Shown here: piece after piece, positions 17,005 to 26,047 of the stretch
Position numbering within the stretch: the stretch's first letter is position 1
Layout of the letters: each line of letters starts with the position of its first letter
Origin: HGM11416 sp034104345
Lineage (GTDB): Bacteria > Bacillota > Clostridia > Christensenellales > Borkfalkiaceae
Reading direction: 5' to 3'
Length of the DNA stretch: 64,000 nt
NCBI GenBank assembly: GCA_034104345.1
Contig: JAXEDY010000029.1
Location: 62,001 to 126,000, forward strand
The notes under the pieces: model-generated
Database searches by the model: none
The model's input: the letters and a program-made list of their open reading frames with translations, nothing else
What the model was told of the DNA's origin: nothing
Program-made: the position numbers and the translations under genes

Positions 17005-17445
17005 ATGAAAGTTATTTTACTTGCCGACGTTAAAGGCACCGGAAAAAAAGGCGAAATAAAGGAAGTTAGCGACGGATACGCACGCAATATGCTCATTAAA
17101 AAAGGGCTTGCCAAAGAAGCGACCGCCGTTGAACTTAACAGCCTTAAAATAAAACGCGAAGCCGAAGAATTTCACCGCCGTGAAGAACAAAAACGCCTTA
17201 TGGAACTTGCGGGCAAACTTAAAGGTCAAACCGTAACCTGCAAAGTAAAAGCGGGCGAAAAAGGCAAAGTTTTCGGAAGCGTTACGTCTGCCGAAATCGC
17301 TTCGTGCTTAAACGATATGGGCTTTGAAGTTGATAAAAAAATGATTCAGTCTGACAGCATTAAAAACTTAGGCGTTTACGACGTTGAAATCCGCCTTGCC
17401 GCAGGCATTACCGCAAAAATCAAACTTAAAGTAGAAAGTTTATAA
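17005..17445 (+). CDS. rplI: 50S ribosomal protein L9
   Basis: L9 binds 23S rRNA domain V and reaches across the ribosome to restrain frameshifting. The 146-residue protein has the N-terminal rRNA-binding domain (MKVILLADVKGTGKKGEIKEV, GYARNMLIKKGLA), the long connecting helix (about 45-75, Lys/Glu rich) and the C-terminal domain ending in IKLKVESL. The start at 17005 is set by AAGGAG 10 nt upstream and by the invariant family N-terminus. It stands alone here, away from the usual rpsF-ssb-rpsR cluster and from dnaB. Confidence 0.97.
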   Translation: MKVILLADVKGTGKKGEIKEVSDGYARNMLIKKGLAKEATAVELNSLKIKREAEEFHRREEQKRLMELAGKLKGQTVTCKVKAGEKGKVFGSVTSAEIASCLNDMGFEVDKKMIQSDSIKNLGVYDVEIRLAAGITAKIKLKVESL

Positions 17446-17475
17446 AAGTAAAAACCGTTATTATAACAACATCGT

Positions 17476-17498
17476 AAGGGATACCATCGGTCGCCCGC
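17476..17498. repeat. Degenerate GC-rich palindromic repeat
   Basis: AAGGGATACCATCGGTCGCCCGC resembles the 3722-3748 repeat. It lies in the 160-bp gap between rplI and the flippase-like gene. Confidence 0.4.
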
Positions 17499-17604
17499 AA
17501 AAGTTAATAATTTAATTATATTTATTAACGTTACAACGATAACGGAAATTTTGCAAATAATATCACAAACTAAATTCGGGCGGCAACGCCGGCACAGGGG
17601 CTAA

Positions 17605-19407
17605 ATGGAAGAAAAACAAAGTTTACTTGACAACGAGCAGCTTTTACAGGACGAAGCGGTAGAACTGCCCGTTGCCGAAAGCGAACAACTTAATATAAAC
17701 AGCGAAGCCAAAGAAGCCGAAAAAGAACTTGAAAAAATTTCGGCAGCCGAACAAAAGCCGCTTAAAACCAAATCGATTGGCAAAAAGTGGGCTTTGGCGG
17801 CGTTATTTGTATGCGTAAACTTAGCCGCCGTTTTAGGTTCGGCTATTTTAGAGTTTACGGGCGGCAACGCGCCCACCCCTATTTCGGAAGTGTGGAACAC
17901 CTATATGCAAAACTGGGTGTGGCTTGTAGGCCTTTTGGCTGTTTTCGTTTTTTCGATAGTATTCAATGCCGTTAAACGATATCTGCTTTTAAAAAGCACG
18001 CTTAAAAAGAAATTGCCCGTCGTAAGCATGAACTCGACGATAGTCTGCAAATATTACGACGCCATAACCCCGCTCGGCAGCGGCGGTCAACCTTTCGAAA
18101 TTTATTATCTGCGCAAAAAAGGCGTCCCCGTGGGCATTGCTTCGGGCGTCCCCATCGTTTCGTATTGCTTAGACCGGGTTGCTTTCGTATTTGTGGCACT
18201 CGGCTCGGTTTTGTGGCAGGGCTTCGGCGACGTTTCGATAATTATAAAAGTTTTATTTATTCTCGGAATACTCGTAAACACTTTTATTCCGTTCGCCATT
18301 CTGTTTTTTACCATTATGCCCAAGGTCGCGCATGGCGCGGCGCGGTTGGTAGCTAAAATCGGGCATAAACTTCACATAGTTAAAAACGAAGACGAATGTT
18401 ATAAAAAACTTGTAGGCAGCATTTTAGAATACGCCGAATGTTTAAAATATTTTATGCATAAATCGAAAGCACGCTTTATAGCGGGCGCGGTTCTTTCGAT
18501 TTTGTCGCTTGTCGCGTTATATTCCTGCCCCTACTTTATTTTGCGAATGAACGGCGTTTCGAGCGTTTCGTGGATTAAAATTTTATCGCTTACTTCGATT
18601 TGCTACGTTTCGGTTACCCTTCTTCCTACCCCCGGCAATGCGGGCGGCGCCGAATTTTCGTTCCGTTCTATTTTCTCGGGATATCTGACGGGCGGCGTGC
18701 TTTTTTGGGGAATGATGTGTTGGCGTATCGTAAGTTATTACCTTTACATTATTTGCGGATTTATTCTTTATTTAATTCAGCAGGCTTATAAGTTCACAAA
18801 ACGCGGCAAGCGCGAACAAGCAAAAATTAACGAAGCGCTTAAAAAAGAGCGCGAACGCCGCGCCGCGGAATACGCCGTGCTTTACGGCGATAACGCCGAA
18901 AAAGAAAAAGAAGAACTTTCTATCCCCACCCCGATTATTCCGGATGACGCAGCCGAAATTCACGCCGAAACCACTATCGAGCCTATCCACCCCACCGAAA
19001 CGCTCGACAGTCATACAAAAGCCGACGGCGCAAGCACTTTCGCCGAATTTACCGCCGTTATTTCGGGCGATGAAGTGAATATTAAAAACGACGATAATAG
19101 CGACGGAAACGGAAACGGCAACGGTAGTAGCGGCAACGACAGCGGCAACGACAAAGGCGAAAATTCTTTCGCTAACGAAAACGGGGCTTTGAACAGCAAA
19201 AACGCCGACGCGAGTGCAAAACAATCGGATGGCGAAAGCGGCTTAGAAGCCTGCGCGTCGAGCCTTACCGAAAAAGCAAACGTTTTAAAAGCCGAAAATG
19301 CAGATAACCGCCCCGCCAAAAACGAATTAAACGACGTTGCTATTTCAGAGGGCGAACATCATGCAAGCAGCGAAAATCACAGCGACGGAAGCGAAAACGA
19401 CATTTAA
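17605..19407 (+). CDS. Flippase-like / LPG_synthase_TM membrane protein with long acidic tail
   Basis: Polytopic membrane protein of the UPF0104/MprF-flippase fold (PF03706), a family that moves lipid-linked molecules or aminoacyl-lipids across the membrane. An N-terminal acidic cytoplasmic segment (1-55) is followed by about eight transmembrane helices (60-395), with the diagnostic YYDAITPLGSGGQPFEIYYL loop near residue 150 and LLPTPGNAGGAEFSF near residue 335. Residues about 400-600 form a hydrophilic, low-complexity tail (Asn/Gly/Ser repeats, no cysteine-rich or enzymatic domain), odd for the family. There is no MprF synthase domain. AGGGG lies 5 nt before ATG 17605. Substrate unknown. Confidence 0.83.
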   Translation: MEEKQSLLDNEQLLQDEAVELPVAESEQLNINSEAKEAEKELEKISAAEQKPLKTKSIGKKWALAALFVCVNLAAVLGSAILEFTGGNAPTPISEVWNTYMQNWVWLVGLLAVFVFSIVFNAVKRYLLLKSTLKKKLPVVSMNSTIVCKYYDAITPLGSGGQPFEIYYLRKKGVPVGIASGVPIVSYCLDRVAFVFVALGSVLWQGFGDVSIIIKVLFILGILVNTFIPFAILFFTIMPKVAHGAARLVAKIGHKLHIVKNEDECYKKLVGSILEYAECLKYFMHKSKARFIAGAVLSILSLVALYSCPYFILRMNGVSSVSWIKILSLTSICYVSVTLLPTPGNAGGAEFSFRSIFSGYLTGGVLFWGMMCWRIVSYYLYIICGFILYLIQQAYKFTKRGKREQAKINEALKKERERRAAEYAVLYGDNAEKEKEELSIPTPIIPDDAAEIHAETTIEPIHPTETLDSHTKADGASTFAEFTAVISGDEVNIKNDDNSDGNGNGNGSSGNDSGNDKGENSFANENGALNSKNADASAKQSDGESGLEACASSLTEKANVLKAENADNRPAKNELNDVAISEGEHHASSENHSDGSENDI

Positions 19408-19469
19408 AACGATTTCGTTTTAACGTATAAAATGCGATTTTAAGTTACAAAAAAAGAAAAGGCAAAACC

Positions 19470-20030
19470 ATGAATAAATGTTTGTTTTTAGACCGCGACG
19501 GCACGATTATAAAGTTTGGCGACGGATATAACTTTTTACCCGAAAAAACCGAACTTATCAAAGGCGTAAGCGCGCTTATAGCAAAATTTTGCCGCGCGGG
19601 ATATAAAATTATCGTAATAACCAATCAGGGCGGCATAGCAAGGGGGCTTTACACCGAAAAAGACGTTTATGCCGTGAACGATAAAATCAACGAACTTTTA
19701 GCCCCCGACGGCGGAAAAATCGACGATATTTTCTTTTGCCCGCACGACGAAAAAGGGGTTATAGAAGAATTTAAAATTAAATGTTCGTGCCGAAAACCCG
19801 AACCGCTTCTTTTAGAGCGCGCCGTTAAAAAACATAACGCCGACCGCGCAAAAAGTTTGTTTATAGGCGACAATTACAACGACCGCCTTTGCGCCGAAAA
19901 AGTACACGTTAGATTTTATCCGCTTGAATTCCGCCACGTTTTAAGCACCTCGCACGGATTCAGAACCGAAATCAACGAATATTCTCCCGAACTTATTCAA
20001 AACATTTTCGACTTTGCCGAAAACGCATAA
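19470..20030 (+). CDS. HAD phosphatase of the GmhB/HisB-N type
   Basis: Cytosolic HAD-superfamily phosphatase, most like D-glycero-D-manno-heptose-1,7-bisphosphate phosphatase. The 186-residue protein shows motif I FLDRDGT (Asp8 nucleophile, Asp10 acid), motif II ITNQ (about 50-53), the structural zinc loop C90-x-H92...C105-x-C107, and motif IV GDNYND. The zinc loop is a GmhB hallmark. No other heptose genes are nearby, so in this Gram-positive host the substrate may be another sugar bisphosphate. AAGG precedes ATG 19470. A strong terminator follows. Confidence 0.85.
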   Translation: MNKCLFLDRDGTIIKFGDGYNFLPEKTELIKGVSALIAKFCRAGYKIIVITNQGGIARGLYTEKDVYAVNDKINELLAPDGGKIDDIFFCPHDEKGVIEEFKIKCSCRKPEPLLLERAVKKHNADRAKSLFIGDNYNDRLCAEKVHVRFYPLEFRHVLSTSHGFRTEINEYSPELIQNIFDFAENA

Positions 20031-20051
20031 TTATTACACAACGAAAATTCC

Positions 20052-20086
20052 GCCTTCTCTTTTATCTTTCGAGAAGGCTTTTTTTG
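20052..20086 (+). terminator. Terminator of the GmhB-like gene
   Basis: Perfect 8-bp stem GCCTTCTC/GAGAAGGC with an 11-nt loop and T7. Confidence 0.9.
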
Positions 20087-20103
20087 TTTGATAAAAAACG
20101 ACA

Positions 20104-20136
20104 AATATGCCGATAATCGACTTATAGGCGGGCTTT
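20104..20136. repeat. R1 repeat copy (inverted orientation)
   Basis: Reads GCCCGCCTATAAGTCGATTA then TCGGCA on the minus strand. Followed at 20156-20188 by the second copy of the ACGGG-CGTCG repeat. Confidence 0.65.
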
Positions 20137-20155
20137 GTTATTTTTTATTAGCGTG

Positions 20156-20188
20156 ACGGGGCGTCGCGGGCACCGTCTACTACAAAAT
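20156..20188. repeat. Short dispersed repeat (ACGGGRCGTCGYGGGC... type), copy 2
   Basis: Near-identical to 3815-3846. Confidence 0.6.
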
Positions 20189-20230
20189 TTGTTTTCCCCC
20201 ACGATAAAACGACCCCCAAACGAGCCCATA

Positions 20231-20266
20231 AAAAAGCGCGGCTTAAATTTAAGCCGCGCTCTTTTA
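20231..20266. terminator. Bidirectional terminator of the beta-helix lipoprotein gene
   Basis: Perfect palindrome GCGCGGCTTAAA/TTTAAGCCGCGC with an A run left and T run right, 16 nt beyond the stop at 20282. Confidence 0.88.
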
Positions 20267-20281
20267 TCTGAATTTTAAAAA

Positions 20282-22420
20282 TTAGTCTATCGATTTAATT
20301 TCAAAGGTTTCGCCGGTGGTCGTTTTCCACACCATAGCGGTTATAACCTTCGCTTTGCCGTTAGAATCTAAAACCTTGCTGCCCGAAACTTCGATATATT
20401 GATTCGAACCGCTACCCAAAGCCGCCGTATAAAGCGAAGCGGTATTTTCAGAAATAACGTTGCCGTCGTCGACGAGAAGAATTTTGCTGGTGTTATCTTT
20501 CTGCCCGATGTTTATAGCCATATTTTTGGTAACGGTATCGTCCGATTGTCTGCTGATGTCGAATTCGTTGTTTAAAATCGTGATTTTAGCAGTGCAATTC
20601 CAACCGACGCGTTCGATTTTTACGGGGCGAGTAGAAGTTACTTTGTTGTTGATAAAGGTAAACTCTTCAAGCGAGTGAACGCTTTCATCTGCGCCCGCAC
20701 CCCAATAACCCGTCGCCGCTCTCCACCAAATGGGGTTAGAGTTGTTTGCTTTTGTGGTGTTGGTGTAATTATTAAAGGTGCAACCTTCGAAAGTCGCTTT
20801 TTTTGCGGGGCACGAACCTACTATAATACCGTTGAACACGCAGTTTTTAAAGGTTATCGAGTTAAGATAACTCCACGGCGAAGTATACATCTGAATATCG
20901 AAACTTACAACCCCGTTAAAGGTCATGTTTTCGAATAAAACGTCGCTGTTGCCGGGAACGAGCATATAAACCGAAGTATCTTTATATCCGTCGATAGATT
21001 CGTAACCCGTAGCGGCGCTGGTTATGGTGCCGTCTTTAAAAATAAAGGTGTATTCGCCTTCTTTTGCGGGCGACGTGCCGTATTTGTTGAGTTTTGTGCT
21101 GCCGAGCATTACGCCCTTGCCGGTATAGCCGGTATTGTGTTCGCTGTAAGCGATGTCGGCAGAAGCAACTTCGCCCATGGTAACCACTACGTCGTAACGT
21201 TTATCGGTGCCGTTGATAACGGGAATATCGATTAAGTTAAGTTCGCCGTTGAGTTCGCTTACGTCGGAAGTGATTTTGGGGTTGCCTTTTACTACGGTAT
21301 ACCAGGTTATGTCGTCGCTTTTAACTTCGGAGTTTACCGAATAGCCCATAGATACGAAGTTAGTGCCTGCACCTTCGGCTACGCAGTCATACGGATCGAA
21401 GTTAACGTAAGTGCCGCCGGTAACGGTTATCGAAGCGGTTCCCGCTTTTCTGTTTGCGTCGTAGCAATTAAGAACGAAGCCATACGGTGTTTGGGCGCTT
21501 TTTTGCTGAATATCGTAAAAACCGCCTTCGATAACGGCCGCACCTTCATACACGTAAACGGCGTGAATGTTACCGATATATTTGCCGCCTTTAATAACGA
21601 CTTTTGCTCCGTCCTGAACGTCGACCGCAAAGCAATCGTTTTCTTTTGCTTTAAGTTCGCCGTCGCCTTCGATGGTAAGTTCTATCCCTGCGCCGCGAAC
21701 CGAAATCAAAGACCAAGCGTCTATCGAATCATCCCAAACGTCGTTCGTGTTATAGATCTTTTTACCGTTTAAGTTAATAACGGCACTTTTTTCTACCACA
21801 AGAATTTCACCGGGAGCAACTTCGATGTCGTTATATAAAGTAACGTTACCGCCCTTTGCAAGAGCTTCTTTAAGCGCAGCCGCGTCGGAAGGATAAAGGG
21901 TTTCGTCTTTTTCGACGGTTACGATAATGCCCGCGCTTTTAAGCGTGAGTTTTTCATATTCGCTGCCTGCGGTCGATTTTACGGTCGCCTTTACGACAAG
22001 CTCGTCTGAAACTCCGCCCGCAACTACGACTTTTTTATCGGCGGTAAGTGCTTCGTCGTTTACAGTCCAATCGATAACCTCGGTAAGTTTTTCGTCGCCG
22101 TTTACCTTTATCGAAATCACATATTTAATTGCGGTTTCGCTTGCGTTTTTAATGCGAACGGCGGGAAGTTCGTGGACCGAACCCGCTTTCCATCCCGAAA
22201 CGGAGTCGCTTGCGGCGGTAAAACTTAACGCGGTGTTTTCGGCGGATTTCCATTCGCCTTGTGCGTTTTTGGTTTCGAGAGATACGTTAAGTTCGTCCGC
22301 TTCGACTTTGCAGAGGTTTAAATCGGAAACCATTCCCATTTTGCAACCCGCCATAAACGGCAGGCACATCGAAAGCGCAAGTATCACCGAAACGATAACA
22401 TTTCTTGCTGATCTTTTCAT
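20282..22420 (-). CDS. Surface lipoprotein with TasA-like N-domain and beta-helix C-domain
   Basis: A 712-residue lipoprotein: signal peptide, lipobox MAGC with Cys26, an Ig-like/TasA-like beta domain (about 30-185; KIKNASETAIKY-type strand and WTVND), then a long right-handed beta-helix region (about 190-690) of short repeating strands such as VTLYNDIEV, VVIKGGKYIG, AVIEGGFYDI, VLFENMTFNG and ITILNNEF. Beta-helices of this sort are found in pectate lyases and adhesins; no catalytic residues can be assigned. Residues 1-180 are homologous to the protein at 36803-38356. AAGGAG lies 8 nt before the ATG. It has its own promoter at 22612-22640. Extracellular, membrane-anchored; binding role inferred only. 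Confidence 0.8.
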   Translation of the reverse strand: MKRSARNVIVSVILALSMCLPFMAGCKMGMVSDLNLCKVEADELNVSLETKNAQGEWKSAENTALSFTAASDSVSGWKAGSVHELPAVRIKNASETAIKYVISIKVNGDEKLTEVIDWTVNDEALTADKKVVVAGGVSDELVVKATVKSTAGSEYEKLTLKSAGIIVTVEKDETLYPSDAAALKEALAKGGNVTLYNDIEVAPGEILVVEKSAVINLNGKKIYNTNDVWDDSIDAWSLISVRGAGIELTIEGDGELKAKENDCFAVDVQDGAKVVIKGGKYIGNIHAVYVYEGAAVIEGGFYDIQQKSAQTPYGFVLNCYDANRKAGTASITVTGGTYVNFDPYDCVAEGAGTNFVSMGYSVNSEVKSDDITWYTVVKGNPKITSDVSELNGELNLIDIPVINGTDKRYDVVVTMGEVASADIAYSEHNTGYTGKGVMLGSTKLNKYGTSPAKEGEYTFIFKDGTITSAATGYESIDGYKDTSVYMLVPGNSDVLFENMTFNGVVSFDIQMYTSPWSYLNSITFKNCVFNGIIVGSCPAKKATFEGCTFNNYTNTTKANNSNPIWWRAATGYWGAGADESVHSLEEFTFINNKVTSTRPVKIERVGWNCTAKITILNNEFDISRQSDDTVTKNMAINIGQKDNTSKILLVDDGNVISENTASLYTAALGSGSNQYIEVSGSKVLDSNGKAKVITAMVWKTTTGETFEIKSID

Positions 22421-22611
22421 TGTTTATTCTCCTTATCAGTTTTTTGTTTTTTAGCAATTTGTTTAAAGCGGTTTAATTTTTGCGTGCCGTTTTATTATGC
22501 CGATCTATCGCAAAAATATGCGTTTTAATGCTTGGCATTTTGTGAACCGAGCGCAATATTTACGTTTTTACACAAATCAAGCAATAAACTATCACCGTTT
22601 TTTCAGTGAAT

Positions 22612-22640
22612 ATGATACATTACCTACCGAAAAAAGTCAA
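22612..22640 (-). promoter_or_regulatory. Promoter of the beta-helix lipoprotein
   Basis: -35 TTGACT, 17-nt spacer, -10 TATCAT. Confidence 0.75.
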
Positions 22641-22705
22641 GTGTTTTTGAGCGAGCATAATGAATGCGTATCTATAATTTTATTTTATACCCCCGCTTTT
22701 GCGTT

Positions 22706-22740
22706 AAAAAAGGCGTAGCCTTAAAACGGCCGCGCCTTTA
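22706..22740 (-). terminator. Terminator of the 956-residue membrane protein gene
   Basis: Outer stem AAAGGCG/CGCCTTT, inner GCC/GGC, T6 on the minus strand. Confidence 0.6.
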
Positions 22741-22771
22741 AATTTTAGTTTTTTGACTTGTTTAAAACCGA

Positions 22772-25642
22772 TTAAAACTTAATAGTGTAAGCAAATCCGC
22801 AGGTTGCGGGAACTTCGGTTTCTTTAAGGTCGTTTGCAGCTTCGGGATCTTTAACGAATCCGAACGACGTCATAAGTTTATCGATGATGCCGTAAGCTTC
22901 TTCAACGTCTTGCGGGGTTAAAATTTTGAACTGAACGGGCGTATCGGCAAAGCGCGGTTCAACTTCGGGAGTTGCCAGTTCTTTTACCGATTTAACGCTT
23001 GCAAGATACAAGCAGGTTACGCCGTCGACGATATAAGCCCTTGCAAAAGTGAATTTATCGCCGTGTTTGAATTTTCCGTTGTCTTTTTCAAGAACATACG
23101 ACTTAACGGCAACGCGCAAAAGTTCGAAATAATCTTCGGCGGTCTGCGCAACGCGGTCGTTTTTGATAACGAGTTCGAAGCCGATCGCCCTTTCTTCTGC
23201 GGTAGACGCTCTCGCTTCGTTTATAAAGTCCTTTTTAAGCTGCATCCCGCTTTCGACCAGCGCGCGTTTTACAAGTTCGGTTGCGGTGATAAAAGTTTCT
23301 TTTGTTGAAATTATGATTTTTACGGGAACGTCGGCAAACTGTTTCGATTTGTCGGTTTCAATCGAATAGCCGTCACGGCGAACGTCCTGCGCGTTTAAAG
23401 CAAGATGTAAGGTAAGACAGTTTTTCCCGCCGACAAGGCTTGCCACGCGTTTATTCTCGGTTAAGCCGAGCCCCGCTTTATAGCCCGTTTTTTCGTAAGA
23501 ATTCATAAGGGACACGAGTTCGTCGTAATATTCGGCAAGTTTTTCCGAAGATACGGGCGCAACCCATTTTGCATAAACTTTAAAGCCGCGTCTGCGACGC
23601 ATATATGTATCGATAAAGCGCGACGTGCAGTCTTTATCGCAATACCAGCCGCCGAACACGAATCCGTCTTTAACGGGAGCGGACGGCATAACGAAATATT
23701 CGTTTTTGGCGGCGCGCACCTTGTTTACCGGGGTTCCGCCGTCGGTTACGAATTTAACGCTGTATCTTACCTGCTTTAACAAAATCTTTATTATTATAAT
23801 AAGGATTATAACTGCGGCAAGCACGCCCACCCACAAAAGCGGGTTTAAAAGCAGATTGTCGCTTTCGGCGCCGGCAACGCAGAACATACCCAGTTTAGAC
23901 GTTATAAACATTAGTTTGGTTCCTCCTTCGAGATCGGCAGTGGTTACAAGGTTATTTTCGATCATATCTTTGCCGTATTCGTATGAATAGCACAGCGAAA
24001 GTTTTCCTTCGGCATTTTTAATCGTATTTAACCCGTTTGTGATGTTCGTAAGTTTATCCTGCTGGTTTTTATCGTAGTTGGCGTTAGAAACGTTCGAAGT
24101 AATGCTGTCTACCCGCGGATCTCCGTTATAATCGGTAACGATTTTGCCGTCGTCGTCTCTGCGATACTCTTTGATTTCTTTAAGAGCAGTAGGCGATTGA
24201 GTGTATTCGTAATATTTTTCAAGGTCGATTTCAACCGTGTAATATAACTCGTATTGTCTGGGCGAACCGTCCCAATCTTTGATAACTTTTCCGTCGGAAT
24301 CTAACTTAACGTAAGTTTCGGGAAGTTTGTAATCGGCTTTGGTTCCGTCGGTAACGGATATATAAACGAAATAAGAAACGCCGAGTTTTTCGTTGAGTTT
24401 TCTTATTGCGGCGGAGGCGTTGCGTTTAGCCGCGCCGTTGCGAACGTTGGCTATTTTTACAACCCCGCGTACGGGAAGCACCTTTGCGATCGAATCGTCC
24501 AACGCATAACGTGCGGTTATCGTGATAATTCCGTTAGCGTCTTCGATTCGGCTTACGCCGCTTAAACTTACCGAAGGATATTTGCTGTAATCCGCTTCTT
24601 TTAAAAAGTTTTTAAGTTCTTCGTATTTGTATTGATATTCTGCTTTAAATTCGTCGCTCGTCGACGGATAGAAATAATCCACCGCATTCCGGCAAGGTTC
24701 GAGCGCTTCGCTCATTGCGGCGCTTTCATCATATTCGTTTCCGTTGTCGCGCGCGTTTTTGTATTTTTCGTAAAGAGTATAAGCTACGTCGAAATCGTTG
24801 TGGGGAACGGCGCGCATTTTCGCAATCGCTTCCCTTGCAAGCGAATCGGCTTTTTCTTTGTTTACGCCGTTATCTACCGAGAAATCGTATTCGAGAGCGA
24901 CGATTTTGTCGTCGTATTCTTTTTTGATGTCGCTTATTTCGTTAAAGTGCGTAAGCGTATAAAGGTTGGGGATTTCTTTTGCCAAGCGTTCGCTGTTGCG
25001 CTGATAATCTTCTTCCGAATTGTTGCGCTTATACGAAGCGGTAACCTTGGTCAAACGCTTATAGTCGTTGTTTATTTCTTTAAGAGCGGCTTCTTTTTCG
25101 GGTTGAAACGCTTTGGGAATAAGGTCGAGTTTTGCGTTGGCTTTTTCGTATACTTCCTGATACCTTGCAATCGCAGCTTGGCGATGCTCTTCGGAATCGA
25201 GATCGGTTTCGCTGACTACGAGTTTTGCAAACGCTTCTTTCTTGACGTTTATCAAATCGCCTTTATTGCCTAAAACTTTTCCGTCTACTTCTTCGCCGAC
25301 GTATTCGTTTTCGGGATAATCGTCGTTTAACATATTGCGCTTCTGGGCGCAAACAACGATTACTTCGAGTTGTTTTTTAATCTCGGCGTAAGGCACGCCC
25401 GCTTCTTTAGAAGGCGCGTAAGTTTTTTCGAACAGCGCCCTGAAATCGTTTTCGCTGTCACCGTATCCGGCAAGCGCCACTTCGAAACTGTGCGCTTCGT
25501 AATATGCCCTGACGTCGTCAGAAGTTACTTCGGCAGCATTTACCGAAAAAGTAAATGCCGAAAAAACAGCCGACAACACAAGCGCTATCGCCATAAATGC
25601 GACGGCAAATTTTCTCGATTTTGTTCCTATTGCAAAATTCAT
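22772..25642 (-). CDS. Large single-span membrane protein with InlB-type repeat
   Basis: A 956-residue protein I cannot place in a family of known function. Seen: signal peptide (1-37, cleavage near VNAAE), a long helical Glu/Lys/Tyr-rich extracellular region (40-350) with coiled-coil character, a beta-rich part (355-590), one transmembrane helix (about 597-623, a run of Ile and Leu), then an InlB/Flg_new repeat (627-693: YSVKFVTDGG, FVFGGWYCDKDCTSRF, VYAKW) and two similar C-terminal alpha/beta halves (about 700-820 and 830-956). If the signal peptide is cleaved, the InlB repeat lies on the cytoplasmic side, unlike its usual place in secreted proteins. GGGAG precedes the ATG. Promoter at 25712-25740. 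Confidence 0.75.
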   Translation of the reverse strand: MNFAIGTKSRKFAVAFMAIALVLSAVFSAFTFSVNAAEVTSDDVRAYYEAHSFEVALAGYGDSENDFRALFEKTYAPSKEAGVPYAEIKKQLEVIVVCAQKRNMLNDDYPENEYVGEEVDGKVLGNKGDLINVKKEAFAKLVVSETDLDSEEHRQAAIARYQEVYEKANAKLDLIPKAFQPEKEAALKEINNDYKRLTKVTASYKRNNSEEDYQRNSERLAKEIPNLYTLTHFNEISDIKKEYDDKIVALEYDFSVDNGVNKEKADSLAREAIAKMRAVPHNDFDVAYTLYEKYKNARDNGNEYDESAAMSEALEPCRNAVDYFYPSTSDEFKAEYQYKYEELKNFLKEADYSKYPSVSLSGVSRIEDANGIITITARYALDDSIAKVLPVRGVVKIANVRNGAAKRNASAAIRKLNEKLGVSYFVYISVTDGTKADYKLPETYVKLDSDGKVIKDWDGSPRQYELYYTVEIDLEKYYEYTQSPTALKEIKEYRRDDDGKIVTDYNGDPRVDSITSNVSNANYDKNQQDKLTNITNGLNTIKNAEGKLSLCYSYEYGKDMIENNLVTTADLEGGTKLMFITSKLGMFCVAGAESDNLLLNPLLWVGVLAAVIILIIIIKILLKQVRYSVKFVTDGGTPVNKVRAAKNEYFVMPSAPVKDGFVFGGWYCDKDCTSRFIDTYMRRRRGFKVYAKWVAPVSSEKLAEYYDELVSLMNSYEKTGYKAGLGLTENKRVASLVGGKNCLTLHLALNAQDVRRDGYSIETDKSKQFADVPVKIIISTKETFITATELVKRALVESGMQLKKDFINEARASTAEERAIGFELVIKNDRVAQTAEDYFELLRVAVKSYVLEKDNGKFKHGDKFTFARAYIVDGVTCLYLASVKSVKELATPEVEPRFADTPVQFKILTPQDVEEAYGIIDKLMTSFGFVKDPEAANDLKETEVPATCGFAYTIKF

Positions 25643-25711
25643 ACCGTTTCTCCCGAAATATGATATGCGTCGCTTGATAGCGACTATGCCCCTATAATCA
25701 TGCTTATATCT

Positions 25712-25740
25712 ATATTATCACAACGGCGCAAAATTTACAA
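25712..25740 (-). promoter_or_regulatory. Promoter of the 956-residue membrane protein
   Basis: -35 TTGTAA, 17-nt spacer, -10 TAATAT. Confidence 0.6.
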
Positions 25741-25887
25741 TAATTTTTATCGATATTTTTGATTTTTTTATTCGTTTTAAAAAATTTTTATCGTTTTTTC
25801 ACTTTTGGCGAGCCATCGCTCATTGTTTTTTGGCGTTAAAAATCAAAATTCCGTTCGTTTTTTCGTTCGCTTTTCGTCGCGAACTAT

Positions 25888-25913
25888 GCGCTAATCGACT
25901 TATAGGCGGGTTT
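25888..25913. repeat. R1 repeat copy (inverted orientation)
   Basis: CCCGCCTATAAGTCGATTAG on the minus strand. Confidence 0.65.
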
Positions 25914-25974
25914 TTTTATTTCTTTAACACAAAACGCGAGTTTTGCATTTTTTAAATCTTCAAAACCGAAACGT

Positions 25975-26005
25975 AAAAAAACACCGCTTTTAAAGCGGTG
26001 TTTTA
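25975..26005. terminator. Bidirectional terminator of the miaA/cytidylate-kinase-like unit
   Basis: Perfect stem ACACCGCTTT/AAAGCGGTGT flanked by A7 on the left and T4 on the right. Confidence 0.85.
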
Positions 26006-26047
26006 TTCGGTTTTATTTTCGCTTTTAGTTAAAAGCGGTTTTTTAAA

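Larger units (their letters stand above)
22421..22771. other. Intergenic region with promoter and terminator
   Basis: Minus-strand promoter TTGACT (22635-22640), 17 nt, TATCAT (22612-22617) gives the beta-helix lipoprotein a leader of about 185 nt. An imperfect stem AAAGGCG...CGCCTTT (22709-22739) with an A run at 22706-22711 terminates the 956-residue protein gene upstream. No coding potential seen. Confidence 0.7.
25643..26047. other. Intergenic region: promoter, leader hairpin, R1 repeat, terminator
   Basis: Minus-strand promoter TTGTAA (25735-25740), 17 nt, TAATAT (25712-25717) for the 956-residue protein. Its leader has a perfect hairpin GTCGCT-TGAT-AGCGAC as read on plus (25669-25684). 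An R1 repeat is at 25888-25913. A terminator (ACACCGCTT/AAGCGGTGT, 25975-26005) ends the cytidylate-kinase-like gene. Nothing coding was recognised. Confidence 0.65.
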
